A stretch of DNA of 64,000 nt, from assembly GCA_003415625.1 (NCBI GenBank), contig PYIU01000002.1, forward strand, positions 4,030,001 to 4,094,000, in the 5' to 3' direction. Within the stretch, counting starts at the first letter, position 1. The number at the start of each line of letters is the position of its first letter. Position numbers and translations under genes: made by a program. Under the pieces are notes generated by a model that was not told the origin of the DNA, searched no databases, and saw only the letters and a program-made list of their open reading frames with translations. This stretch comes from Aquanectria penicillioides. Taxonomy: Eukaryota > Ascomycota > Sordariomycetes > Hypocreales > Nectriaceae. Of this stretch, positions 1 through 10,700 are shown piece after piece.

Positions 1-462
1 GGGAAGCAGTTGCGGACGTAGCGGAGCTTGCCCTTCTTGATGTCCTGCTTGATGGGGTTGAGGAGCTCCTCCTTGGAGATCTGAGAGTCGCAGAGTTAGC
101 AATGGGCTTATGGGCCACGGAGGGGGCTGACGTGGTGTGGGAGATGCTGCCCAAGCAATGGAGAGAGGGGGAGGGGTAGGCGGTGGGAGCTCGAACGTGC
201 GAGATGGCAAGATGGGACAGAGCAATGATTCTCCATGGCAAAAGTGAGGGCATAGGGCGCAGAGCAGCGAGAAACATACCTCAAGCTTAGCATTGGTCCA
301 TCGGGGAATCTCAACGACCATGTTCAGGATTTTCTTCTCCTTGTCGGCGTACAGGGGAATATCGTGGAAAGGCGAGACGGGGATGCCATCCTTCTCGATG
401 TAGACGCGGTGCTCGAGGGTGTAGGGAGCCGCAACCTTGCGGAGGGTGTAAGGGGAAGCCAT
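1..462 (-). CDS. IPP1: Inorganic pyrophosphatase, 5' part (gene runs off the left edge)
   Basis: Soluble family I pyrophosphatase, which hydrolyses PPi to two phosphates in the cytosol and pulls biosynthetic reactions forward. Exons are 280-462 and 1-80, separated by a 199-bp intron (81-279, GTATGT...CAG). The start at 462 gives [20 protein letters not shown], followed by [20 protein letters not shown] and [14 protein letters not shown], which match the yeast enzyme almost residue for residue. Exon 2 continues [20 protein letters not shown]. Only about the first 87 residues are inside the window; the catalytic Asp cluster and the C-terminus lie beyond base 1. The exon 1/intron junction is in phase 0. 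Confidence 0.93.
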   Translation of the reverse strand, partial: MASPYTLRKVAAPYTLEHRVYIEKDGIPVSPFHDIPLYADKEKKILNMVVEIPRWTNAKLEVCFSLLCALCPHFCHGESLLCPILPSRTFELPPPTPPPLSIAWAASPTPRQPPPWPISPLLTLRLSDLQGGAPQPHQAGHQEGQAPLRPQLLP

Positions 463-1928
463 ATTGGACGGCGGGTTTGAGTTGGAAGAAGAAGAAAGAT
501 GACGAGCGATCTGGGCCGTTCGTCGAGAAGAAATTTTGGAGGCGAAGGTCGAGGTCGAGGTGGTCGAAGGGTGGGAGGATGGAGGGGGCGGGGTAGTAGT
601 GCTGTTTTGCTGGGTCAGGCTGGGCCTGGCTCCAGTGCTGCGTGTCGCCAGCGTTGCGATGTGATTGGCCCGTCCGGGGCCTGAAGCTTGGAAGGATTGC
701 GACAGCGTCAGTGTCGTCAACGACGGCGGGAGGCCCCGTAGCAACGGCTGTGGCAGGGGCAGACTTGAGTTTAGGTGCGATAGTGGCTGTAGGGGCAGCG
801 ACAGCGCTCGTTGGGGGGAGACAGACGCAGACACCGACCTCTGCACCCGGCAAGCTTGAATTGCGAGCATCGGAGGAGTGGAGACCCCGGGGAGAAGGGA
901 CAAAAAAAAGGACGCTGGCTGATGGGGAGAATAAAAATACACGCAGTGCGCTTCACGGGCACGAGAAGTTACGCCTCAGGTCTCGTTCTCCGCGGTCTCG
1001 TCGGCTTTGGATACTGTGTCGACCGAGGTCTTTTTTTTTTCTGGCTGTGTCGCTCGCCGCGGCACACACTTCGCTGCTTTGAGGGGCGGGAGAATGGAAA
1101 GAGACCCGGCAGTGAAGTGCCTCAGGACACACCCATACGCCATCCTCGGACCTCCTATCGGAAGACGCTGACCGGCACTAGCCTGTCTTAGTAGGTAGCC
1201 CAACATGGAGCTTCCTTCAGGGTAAGCTGTAGGAATCATGCGGGAACCGCCCACCGACTATCCAACTGTCCTGATTCCTGAACAGAGTTTGAAGGATGAT
1301 ACGAATCCTTCACAGGCAGAACTTTTTTTTGGAGGCCCCCTTGTCTTTTTTTGTTCCTGACATAGCTACCGGGCGACGTCCTTTGCCGGATCCCTGGTCG
1401 GTTGTTGAGAAAAACAGCCAGAAATATGCCGTCCGATACTCTGACCCCAACACGCTCAACCTAAGGAGCACCAAAGCCATGTTATCCACAGCATTGTTGG
1501 ATTAAAAGCCACTGAAGAGGCTCAGAGACCCACGCTAGCTGATCACATCATTTCGATTGGCTTTAAATCCTCCTGATAACCTCAATGAACCTCGCCCTAG
1601 TCTTGGCGACGGCACCTCGACGCCCCGCTCCGATGGCCCGCACTGCTTACAACCTAGTGATGCATCTTTACTAAGTTGGATGTTTGGTAATGTAATGTAA
1701 TGTAATGCCATTGTTTTCAACCTAAGAACACTACAGACAAGTGCAATCGTAGAATGTAGTACAGCAGCGCGCCCCCCCCACCCAGAAAGAAATCACGACA
1801 CAGTAGGAGAAACCGACGAACCAGACAGATCAGACTTCTTACACATCCCCGAAACGAACACTAGCAGCCCCAAGCCATTCAAACTCCACTGCAAACACCA
1901 AAATTTGATGACAAAAGAAACATGGTGA
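463..1928. other. Intergenic, no gene seen
   Basis: This lies between the pyrophosphatase start and the 3' end of the eisosome gene. It should hold the pyrophosphatase promoter (CT/GA-rich stretch at about 480-600). A T-rich run lies near 1030-1041 and a short TAATG repeat near 1690-1706. Open frames here have no recognisable product and irregular composition. Confidence 0.5.
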
Positions 1929-2947
1929 TCAATATGTAGTCTCTGGTTTTGTCTCTTTCTGCATTGATTCAACTTCCTGAAGCCCGCCAGCCTCCTTCTC
2001 CCTACCCCCAATACTTGGCGAACGACTCTCATTTGGTGTTTTATATGCGTCGCCTTCGGGTTGCCATTCCTTGAGGTCATCCTCACAATCATTGAGGATT
2101 TGGCGAGCCTGACTGGAGTGCTCGTAAACTGGTCGCGAGTCTCCCGGAACAACTGGAGTCTCGTCTAACAAGTTCAAGAGACGCTGCCCATGCTTGGCGA
2201 GAATGATTTGTTTTTCAGCGCGCTCGATAGTCGCGGCAAACTCGGCCGAGTAAGCTTCCTTGAGCCTTTGGCGAGTCTGTTATCCGTCAGCGAACAAACA
2301 AGTCCAAGTGGAGAGAGATATTCGGGACCATACGATGTTGGATAGCTGGGCCTCTGCCACCAAGTTCTCAGCCTCAGCTCGAACGAGCTCTTGTTCCAAA
2401 ACGACCAACTTTGTGCTCTCTGGCTCCTTCATCTTGATCTTTTGAATTTCATCCGCAATCTTGTTCTTTCCGTCTCTGCTGGGCTGCACACTCTTCTCTG
2501 TGTTACGGATGATTTTTAGAATGGCACGAGAGTCATCTAGAGCATGTGCATAGCTGTCCTCTTGTTCACCTAGCTCGCTCAAGATGACACCCACTTTGTC
2601 TGAGATATCACTGATGGCATCATCTCCACTCTGCTCCCCCATTCCGAGAGCTGGGTGGCAATGGTGACACGCTCCCTACCGGCTGTTTCGTGGGCTGAGA
2701 TGAGGTTGTTTTCTGATTTAATGAGGCGGAAGAGTTTGCGTGATAGCTCGGGCTGCACCGTGCCGCGCAAAGAGTTGAAGGAAAACCCTCGCTTGGAGGT
2801 CGAGCCACCAGAGCCGGAGCCCTTGTTGCTTTTGCTCGAGCGGATGGAAAGCGCGCGGTTCCTGTATGAAGACCCAGTAAGTCCGCTGTCCGGGCGATAA
2901 AGAGGGAGAAACTGTGAAACAGAGCCGTCGAAGCTAGAACGAGACAT
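1929..2947 (-). CDS. Eisosome core component, Pil1/Lsp1 family (BAR-domain protein), with a one-base frame break
   Basis: Pil1/Lsp1 proteins form banana-shaped BAR dimers that assemble eisosomes under plasma-membrane furrows. Exons are 2334-2947 and 1929-2276, with a 57-bp intron (GTATGG...CAG). Family hallmarks: PELSRKLFRLIKSENNLISA, SVQPSRDGKNKIADEIQKIK, VVLEQELVRAEAENLVAEAQ and LLDETPVVPGDSRPVYE. The Ser/Gly-rich N-terminus and acidic tail fit the family, but the protein is divergent, so it may be a paralogue rather than the main Pil1. The frame breaks after QLSEWG. Conserved sequence resumes one frame off (EQSGDDAISDISDKVGV), and one extra C in the plus-strand C5 run 2636-2640 repairs it to a 320-residue protein whose exon ends in the right phase. 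A 29-bp intron is the only splicing alternative and is too short. Confidence 0.9.
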
Positions 2948-4082
2948 TGCGATGGTTTAAGAGTAGGTACAAATTCGAGTGGAGGCTAGGTACCTAGGCT
3001 AAAGGAAGAGTAGATGAACAGAGAGGTAACACTCACATAATGACAACAGAAGGTATCGAGATGGATCTGGTACTGTGAAGATGGTGCCTACGTGTAACGT
3101 CCCTTCTGTTTCTTTCATGTCAATCTGAATTCTGCAGGAGCAAACATGCAAGCATGAGGGCAATGGAGACGAGCAGATGGAAAGATCGGATGAACTTAAG
3201 TGCAAAACTGCAATGACCTCAAACGAGGACTTACTTACAGTTCGTAAAGAACTCTGCAGGGATCTTGTGCAACTTATTCTTAGCTTGAAGTCGCCTCTTG
3301 GTGTCGTATAATATCGTCGCAAGGGCATTGACAACGCAAGGGCCCGACTTCAGCTGCAGGGATAGGTGGACTTTTTAAAAGAAGAAGTGGCAGAATCAGG
3401 GGCAAATTCGATCAAACTGACGTGCACGATCTTGTTTGCCTTGTTTCTCGCCTCTTCTATCTCTGCATGCGACGATCGTAGCTGGATTCGGAGGCCCGGC
3501 AATGATGATGATGGAATGCACGGTGATGTCATCAACTTCGAGACAGCCCTGCAGATGCGGGACCCCCGCCCCCGCCGACGGATGCAGCGACTGGCTTTTT
3601 TTTTGGCCTCTTGGATTTTGGTGTGCAACACCACCAAGGAAGAAACATGTCATGAAGGTGGGTTGACGAAACCACGGGCGGGGCCGCGTGTGGCTCGATT
3701 GACCTTGACACCTTGCCTTTGTTTCTAAATCTTGATGGGTGGGTGGCGGTGATGTGCATGGACTGGCTGAAAAGTATAGGGACATTTATTAGTTCCTTTA
3801 TGTGATGTGCATTGTCGTGAGATCTATATCGCGTGACAGGTCTGCCCCGGTGCCTACTGACACTGACCAACGCCCTGCTTAAACAAATACCAATGCTGCC
3901 GTCTTCGTAGTATAATTACACATGGCAAAAAATAAATAAAATAAATAAATACAGCATGAGCTCTCCATGAAACGCTTGTGAATAGCCAAATAAAACCTTC
4001 CAGATCCTGCTCCTCCCGGACGAAATATGTGCGGTCGTTGAAGTCGCAGAGGGTATCTTGACCACGGGTGTGTCGCTAGCAC
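2948..4082. other. Intergenic, upstream region of the eisosome gene
   Basis: No convincing gene. The 12-bp palindrome CTAGGTACCTAG sits at about 2986-2998, just upstream of the eisosome gene start. Frames between 3366 and 3785 are open on both strands but have no family resemblance. A short AAATA repeat occurs near 3930-3950. A leader or promoter function is inference only. Confidence 0.4.
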
Positions 4083-4286
4083 CTAATAGCGCCTGGACTC
4101 GTAGACGCGAGGATAGCTCGCTCTTGGGCTGTTGCTGCTGTACGATCGCCGGGTGACGCTTGTGTAGCTAGCGTGCGGAGAGTGGTGATGATGGTGGTGA
4201 TGTCCATGGTGATGGTGGTATCGTCGTGCGGGGATGATTTCCTCGTGGTAGTAGTACTTGGTCTTGGGTTCAGAGCCGAAACACAT
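4083..4286 (-). CDS. Possible small histidine/tyrosine-rich protein (67 residues)
   Basis: The ORF starts MCFGSEPKTKYYYHEEIIPA, followed by a run of His broken by one Gly (HHHHGHHHHHHH) and a Ser/Tyr/Arg-rich tail ending in YESRRY. The ATG is at 4286 and the stop at 4083. No domain, signal peptide or membrane segment is visible. His runs may bind metal, but that is not evidence of function. It lies between the eisosome gene and OST1, all on the minus strand. The repeated codons (CAC/CAT) could also be a microsatellite that happens to be open, so the coding call is tentative. Conservation in related genomes or transcript support would decide it. Confidence 0.42.
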   Translation of the reverse strand: MCFGSEPKTKYYYHEEIIPARRYHHHHGHHHHHHHSPHASYTSVTRRSYSSNSPRASYPRVYESRRY

Positions 4287-4907
4287 CTTTGCGAGAATCT
4301 TGTAGATGCACTTGGTATATCTTGGAAGGTCGATGATGAAGAAGCTGTTGCTTTGGATGGTTGGTTCGCAGGAGCAACGAAGGGCTAGTATGCGCAGGAT
4401 TTAACGGCAAGTAATGGATGCGAGCTTGTCAAATTTGTAAGTTGGAGAGACAAATGGAGGACAACGTTGAACGGCATGCAGAGGGGGTTGCCTCCATGAT
4501 CTTATACGGGGCTGAGGGCTTCACATGGTCTCCTGCCCGGTTTCTTAGGGTCATGGTGACCACCAACACGCAGGCAAGGAGGGTACCTTGGACCGGGATG
4601 ACCATCGCAACGTGCCTCGCCGCATACCCACTCCACCCACCAGCGCAGAGCGCCAGTGTCATCACCCGTCATTTTTTTTTGCGGCTGAGGCTGAGGCTAA
4701 ATCGGAGTGCACGAGAGGGAACCGAGGATTCCCCGCATTGCATCATCACTTGACAGTTTACTGAAAACAAAGAGAACTAACGACGGTTTTCGTCATGACC
4801 GCTGAATCAAATCATTTTGATAGGAAACCCTTGTATGTTACATTTTTACAACATTCCCACGCCACACCATCTCATTCGTGCTAAAAAATGTTGAGGTTAC
4901 CGCCTCT
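4287..4907. other. Intergenic, 3' side of OST1
   Basis: No gene recognised. It should contain the OST1 3' UTR and terminator next to 4907 and the putative promoter of the small His-rich ORF. The T-run at about 4671-4680 is the only low-complexity element. Confidence 0.4.
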
Positions 4908-6476
4908 CTATTTCTTGGGGTTGAATCCAACCTCGACCTTTCCGATGGCCCAGGCAGTGAAGTAGAGGCCCATCATGCTGAAGAAAATAATCATGGGCTT
5001 GCGCAGGGCAACCAAAGTGGGGGCGTCGTATGCAATGATGAGTTCTCGATCGCGGAACTCGTCCACCAGGTTTTGGGCCTGGATGGTGACAGTAGTCCGT
5101 CCGATGGTGTCCAGATAAGTCTTGGTGATACCGACAGACGTAGCCGTAATGGCAGACTCGGGAATGGTGGTGTAGAACTTGACATTCCTATATTCTTCAT
5201 TAGTCAAAATTTCCACGCCATAAATTTGGTTCATACGTACTCGGCACCCTCGGGAAGGAGAACCTGGACGTTGATCTGCTCATACTCAACACCCTCTGCC
5301 TGCTTGGGACCCTCGATGAAGGGGACCTTGAGGACATAGCCTCCGGTAGCAGTCTGGCGCAAAAAATTGGCCGCATCAGAGTTCCATCCGATAGTAAAGG
5401 GGTACTTCCAGCCGCCGAACAGAGGGTAGCGGGGCTTAAGCTCGAGCACGGCCTCTCGCTTGTTGCTCCTGAATCGCGAGGTCGACACGTTGCCAATGGT
5501 ATCAACGAAGTAGGCGTCAGTGCTGCCGACCTGGAGAGGAACACGGAGCTCCTTTAGGGCATGGGTGGGAGGGTTGAAGTAGGCTGTCTGAACCCACTTG
5601 ACTCGATTGAAAGGGGTAGATAGGTTGGCACCTCGGTGGTAAAGCTCGTATCTCTCCTCAAAGGCAATGTTGCCGCCCCAGTGGCTGACCTCAATGTCAC
5701 GGTTCAACTCGGCGACATGGGTGACAGCCTTCTCAAACTCGAACCGGACCTGGGCAGCGGAGCTGGCTCCGGCGGGCTGCTCGCCAAAGGGACCGTACGT
5801 CAATTTGGCACCCTGCTTGGTGGGGAAGTCACCAATCTTGGTGTAGTCGGGGATAGAAGTGGAGGAGGACTTGACCTCCGTCTTCTGCTTCAGAGTGGGA
5901 TAGGCAGATGGCGCGTAGACGGAGAAGTCATAGGTGAGGAACTGCAACTCATCCTGCGGGACAGCTGCGGGAAGGGCATTGTAGGCCTTTAGGTAGAAGA
6001 AGGTGATGCCGAGAGTCTGCTGCGCGCCAGCCTTGAGGGGAGTAGGCAATCGGATACGGTAGTATTGGACATTGCTGAAGAGAAGAAGGGTCAGCAAGGA
6101 TAGGAGGTAGCGCAATCGAGTCTGCTTACTTCTTGGGATTGTATTCCACAGGCTGGGCGGCAAACGGGCCAGCGCTTGCGTCCTTGCGGTCCTTGACCTC
6201 GAAGCCTCCGACGCGGGCTAGCTGATCGGGGGTAAAAGGGATGAAGTATTCGTCCTGGGGCTCGGAGGCGACATTCTCGACGAGAACATTGATTTGCTCC
6301 TTGACGTAATTCTTCTCGAGAGAGATGACGTGGACGAGATTGGCGTTCTTGAAAACCTGAGGGGGCTTGAAGTCTGCCGGAAGGATGACCTTGGATGACT
6401 GGGTCTCGGTGGTAGCGCTGGCCAAGGCCGTCGACACGAAGCCGAGGAGCGCCGTTGCAATCGAATACGGCTTCAT
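4908..6476 (-). CDS. OST1: Oligosaccharyltransferase subunit ribophorin I (OST1)
   Basis: Non-catalytic subunit of the ER oligosaccharyltransferase, which transfers the dolichol-linked glycan to Asn of nascent proteins. Exons are 6130-6476, 5241-6074 and 4908-5187; introns are 55 bp and 53 bp. The product has 486 residues. Residues 1-20 (MKPYSIATALLGFVSTALAS) form a signal peptide. The long luminal part contains the family's FKNANLVHVISLEKNYVKEQ, GWKYPFTIGWNSDAANFLRQ and TKTYLDTIGRTTVTIQAQNL. A single transmembrane helix near the C-terminus (PMIIFFSMMGLYFTAWAIGK) is followed by a short cytosolic tail ending NPKK, a possible ER-retrieval dilysine. The second intron has several overlapping GTAC donors; the one at 5240 joins PEGA-E-NVKFYTT cleanly. 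No frame damage. Confidence 0.95.
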
Positions 6477-8182
6477 GTTGACGAATGGGAAGGGAGGGTG
6501 CTCATTGATTGAGCGAGCCCGGAGTGTTAGGAGAATGGGGTCGTGGGAGGTTGAAGTCGGTCGCGAGACGGCGCGGTTCCTCGATTCACAACGAGTCCTC
6601 CTGAGACAGCTTCGAAAAGCATACGTTGCCCATTCGCACGTCAGCCAGAGCTGCAGGGTAGCTTCCAGCCAATGAGAGGCCGCGCGAAGATACTGGGGTA
6701 CGTGTGTTCTCGGCGGATAGTAGCCCCGGGTCCCGGGCGCGGACCGTTGACTCCCCTCCGTGTCACCTTGTTTCCTCACATCGCCTTCGTAGCACCACCA
6801 CCACCACCACCACCACACTGTTTTAGGGACGCCGCACAATGTAGCGTTTAGTTGCTCAAGCAGGTCTGTGCCTGGCTGCAGCCCAACGGGTGCTAAAAAT
6901 TTTTGGAGGTTGAGAGGGGTACCTAAGTACTCGTGGTGATGTACCTTGACCTCCGCCCATGCCCTCGCTGAAGCAAGCCCCCCCACGAACTCCAAGGAAT
7001 CGAGGTCACAAGGTGACTTGCTAGACCTGACATCATGTCACCAGCATGCTGGGCATCGGACCCCGATCCTGGCACATGCACACCGAGGGGAGGGTCCTTG
7101 TTGTCGGTGTACGGACATGTATTTCCATCCCTTTCTTCGCGACAAAAGTCGTTGGGTTGGACTTTTTGTGAGAAATTGTCTCGTGAGCTTGCTTCTTCTG
7201 GGCTGGAAAAAGAGCTGGAGCTTTCCTGAACCAAGCTCAAGCCTGCTGCCACTGGCCGGAGCTACTACACTAGGCATATCCACCAGTTGGGGAAAAAAAT
7301 ACGCTCCCGCTCCCCCAACTTCCACTTCGGCACCCTTCACCGAATATGGGTGATCGAGACCCATACCAATGTATGTCAGGCAGCTGCAGGTTTGATTCCA
7401 TTGTAGGAATTATCTCTACCCGTCCTCGTGCAATAAGCAAGCGGTCAGATAAATAGATTACGTAGCTGGGATCCGAAGATGCCCACGGGGGAGCGACAAC
7501 AGCACATGCGGCACGAGGTCCTTCGTGCATCCATGCATGCGGTGGTGGGGTCCATGATGAGGCAAGATTGGGCACGTCGGAGCACATGGGGGTTGCAATT
7601 GGACCATGGCGGCGATTGAGCTACTCCGTACCCGGGGAAAGCCCACCAGGATACAGAGCTACCGACATGAAAGAAAAGGGCCGGGAAGAGGAGCAGGGCG
7701 TGGGAGCATGGGAAGCGTGGGATAGTTAGTGGGAGAGTGGGACAGTGGGAGCGTGGGACAGTGGGACAGTGGGAGGTTGGAGGCGAGCGGCGAGATGCGA
7801 GGTACAAGATCTGTAGCGCGCTATTGGTATCAAGTAAAGGTAGCCTGGGCAGGTACTCTGTACCCTGCATCGTGCCTCCCTGGACCGATTCCCTGACCTC
7901 CCTGGATCTCCGTCCCGGACCTCCCACTCAACAGCTGTGAGTTGGCGCCTTCACCTCGACTCACCTTAGTCGCCCACTCCGCCACCCGGCATTTCCATAA
8001 AATCCTGCCCCCTTCTCCTTTCATCGATTAACTCGTTTCTCTCCGTCTCGCCTGAGCTGTCCCACGGTCCAATTGCTTCTTGCTCGAGAGTCTTCGACAC
8101 TCCTCAAGCTTTTTTTTTGACCTCGCGTCCACCAGCTCCAACAAAACATTGCCCCGCTAGACCCCGCCAAACCTCCAACAAA
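6477..8182. other. Divergent intergenic region between OST1 and hexokinase
   Basis: The 1.7-kb region separates two divergently transcribed genes, so it holds both promoters. Notable sequence: a CCA/TGG trinucleotide run at about 6791-6817, and a G-rich minisatellite at about 7690-7785. The 120 bp before the hexokinase ATG are pyrimidine-rich, a usual fungal leader feature. Open frames in 6950-7590 show no family signature. Confidence 0.5.
7700..7785. repeat. G-rich minisatellite, unit like GTGGGACA/GTGGGAGC
   Basis: Imperfect tandem copies of an 8-10 bp unit (gtgggacagtgggagcgtgg and variants) lie about 400 bp upstream of the hexokinase start. On the opposite strand it reads CCCACTGTCCC. 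It explains the open frames in this stretch. A promoter role is possible but not shown. Confidence 0.7.
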
Positions 8183-10531
8183 ATGGTCGGTCTCGGACCT
8201 CGCCGTCCTCCCTCCCGAAAGGGTACGTTCAAATGTCCAGGTCTTTTTTCTTCTTCTCGGGCAGATGTGATTCTCAACCTGCTCCCGAAACCTTGATTTC
8301 AATGAGGGGAAGCAGTGTGTTTAGTTGGTCAACCTCATGGCACCCTCAACTGCGCCCTGTCAGCAGCATCGTCGAGGCCGAGGGGCATTATTTTGTGCTC
8401 CAACTTTGGGTCTGTGATAAGCATGTGAAGGACAGGCGGATTTTAGCACCGAAGGCTTTCCTTGGCCGGTAACCACCAGCCCAGTCTGCTATGATTCATT
8501 TCTAGAATTTCCCGATCATGCCTCTCTCGAAAGCTTACCACTGCCTCTGTTGAGCTACTCCATCGTTTCTGTATTTCTTTTGGACCGTGTCACCATGGTT
8601 CCCAAGTCAGGAGAAGCAGACCGAGAAGTAGTGCACAGGGCGGATGAATCATTGCCTCCTACTCGCGTCTATTGTGAAAGTTACACACTGCCAGTTTTCC
8701 CGACGGGCCGTTGGGAGGTGGCTGCCAGATGCCAGATGCCAGATGACCACACACTGCTTGACCCAGAAACATTCCTCGTCTCCCATGTGGGTTTGACTAA
8801 AATTTTGTTTTCTCCATCGCTACAATTTTCCAACACTACAATCTAGATCTCGTTACCATTGATACTGACGGGAAATCATGGCAGGATCCATGGCCGATGT
8901 CCCGAAGGACCTCGTCGCCGAAATCCACAAGCTTGAGGCCCTGTTCACTGTGAACACTGAGAAGCTCAAGCAGATCACCGACCACTTCGTCTCGGAGCTT
9001 GCCAAAGGTGCGCAATGTTTACATCATACATTTGGAACCATCTCATTAACTTGGCTCTCCAGGCCTAAGCGTTGAGGGCGGAAGCATCGTAAGTGGGAAT
9101 TATTCAAATTGATGATTGCGTGCCTCGAAGCTCACCAACCACTAGCCCATGAACCCGACCTGGGTCATGTCATACCCCGATGGCTGGGAGACTGGTACCT
9201 ACCTCGCTCTTGATATGGGCGGTACAAACCTGCGAGTTTGTCAAATCACCTTGACTGAGGAGCAGTCTGAGTTCGACATCATCCAGTCCAAGTACCGCAT
9301 GCCCGAGGAGCTCAAGTCGGCCACTTCTGAAGAGTTGTGGGATTACATTGCCGACTGTCTTTACCAGTTCATTGAGACTCACCACGGAGACTGCGCCAGC
9401 ATTCCCAAGCTCCCTCTTGGTTTCACTTTCTCCTATCCCGCTACCCAGAACTACATTGATGAAGGTATCCTCCAGCGATGGACCAAGGGCTTTGACATTG
9501 ATGGTGTCGAGGGCGAGAACGTGGTCCCTATGTTCGAAGAGGCTCTGGAACGTCGAGTAAGTGATGGCTATGCTCGCTTTCCCCCAATGATTGCTGATTA
9601 CGTGTAGGGTGTGCCCATTAAGCTGGCCGCTTTGATCAACGATACCACCGGTACTCTGATTGCGTCCGCCTACACTGATGACAGGATGAAGATGGGCTGC
9701 ATTTTCGGGACTGGTTGCAACGCTGCCTACATGGAGGACTGCGGCTCTATCCCCAAGATTGCCCACCTCAACCTCCCCCCTGATGCTCCCATGGCTATCA
9801 ACTGCGAATGGGGTGCGTTTGACAACGAGCACCAGGTCCTCCCCCGAACCGTCTACGATGTCCAGATTGACAATGACTCTCCCCGCCCTGGCCAGCAAGC
9901 TTTTGAGAAGATGATTGCTGGTCTCTACCTTGGCGAAATCTTCCGACTGGCATTGCTTGACCTTTCCGAGAACAAGCACATCTTCGAGGGCCAGGATGTT
10001 GCTCTTCTCAAGAAGCCCTACTCTCTGGACGCTTCTTTCCTGTCCTTCATTGAGGAGTACGTTCCCTAGTCACCATGATGGATGCAAACCAGGCTAACAA
10101 ATCCTAGGGATCCCTTTGAGAACTTGCAAGAGACGCACGACCTCATCTCGTCCAAGCTCAACTTGGCCTGCACTCGCCCAGAGCTCGAGCTCATTCGCCG
10201 ACTTGCGGAACTGATCGGAACCCGAGCTGCCCGTCTCTCAGCCTGTGGTGTGGCTGCCATCTGCAAGAAGAAGGGATACGAGACTTGCCACGTTGGTGCT
10301 GACGGCTCCGTTTTCAACAAGTACCCCAACTTCAAGGAGCGAGGTGCCCAGGCTCTTCGAGAGATCCTCGACTGGCCTAAGAAGAAGAACCGTAGGGATG
10401 AGGACCCAGTTGAGATCCTCCCGGCTGAAGATGGTAGTGGTGTGGGTGCTGCACTGATTGCTGCCTTGACCCTCAAGCGGATCAACGAGGGCAATGTTGC
10501 AGGTGTCCTGCACCCCGAGAACTTCAGGTAA
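8183..10531 (+). CDS. HXK1: Hexokinase
   Basis: Phosphorylates glucose, fructose and mannose with ATP, the first step of glycolysis; yeast homologues also signal glucose repression. Exons are 8183-8222, 8885-9007, 9063-9088, 9146-9556, 9608-10056 and 10108-10531, encoding 490 residues. The start gives MVGLGPRRPPSRKG, the N-terminus usual in filamentous fungi, which then splices over a 662-bp intron to SMADVPKDLVAEI. Motifs in order: phosphate-1 loop LALDMGGTNLRV, sugar-binding LPLGFTFSYPATQ, catalytic-loop ALINDTTGTLIASAY, IFGTGCNAAYME, INCEWGAFDNEH, and near the C-terminus GADGSVFNKYPNF and EDGSGVGAALIAAL. All splice phases agree and the reading frame is intact. Both glucokinases and hexokinases share these motifs; the N-terminal arm favours hexokinase. 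Confidence 0.96.
8223..8884 (+). other. Long first intron of the hexokinase gene
   Basis: Donor GTACGT at 8223 and acceptor GCAG at 8881-8884 split codon 14 (G/GA). At 662 bp it is over ten times longer than the other introns of the gene. An open frame inside it (8550-8846) has no recognisable product. Confidence 0.8.
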
Positions 10532-10700
10532 AGGACCCATTCGGATATTAGACAGGGGTGGCAATCACGAGGTAACGAATGAAGATAAAAAAAAAACGGG
10601 GATAGAAAAAGAGCAGCTTGGAAGCGAGAAGATGGGTTGCTTTCGGACTACCAAACACGGGCGTTTAGATAAGACCCAACAACATCCCATTGACGCAACC

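Noticed and set aside
311..853. 180-codon frame over the pyrophosphatase 5' end and promoter
   Set aside because: Overlaps the real first exon in another frame; Pro/Ala/Ser-rich without any motif.
2640..2680. A small intron explaining the eisosome gene frame change
   Set aside because: The only GT...AG pair that would join the frames is 29 bp long and would delete conserved residues (RERVTIATQLSEWG).
9170..9979. 269-codon frame antisense to hexokinase, crossing an intron
   Set aside because: Shadow of hexokinase exons 4 and 5; ignores the splice structure.
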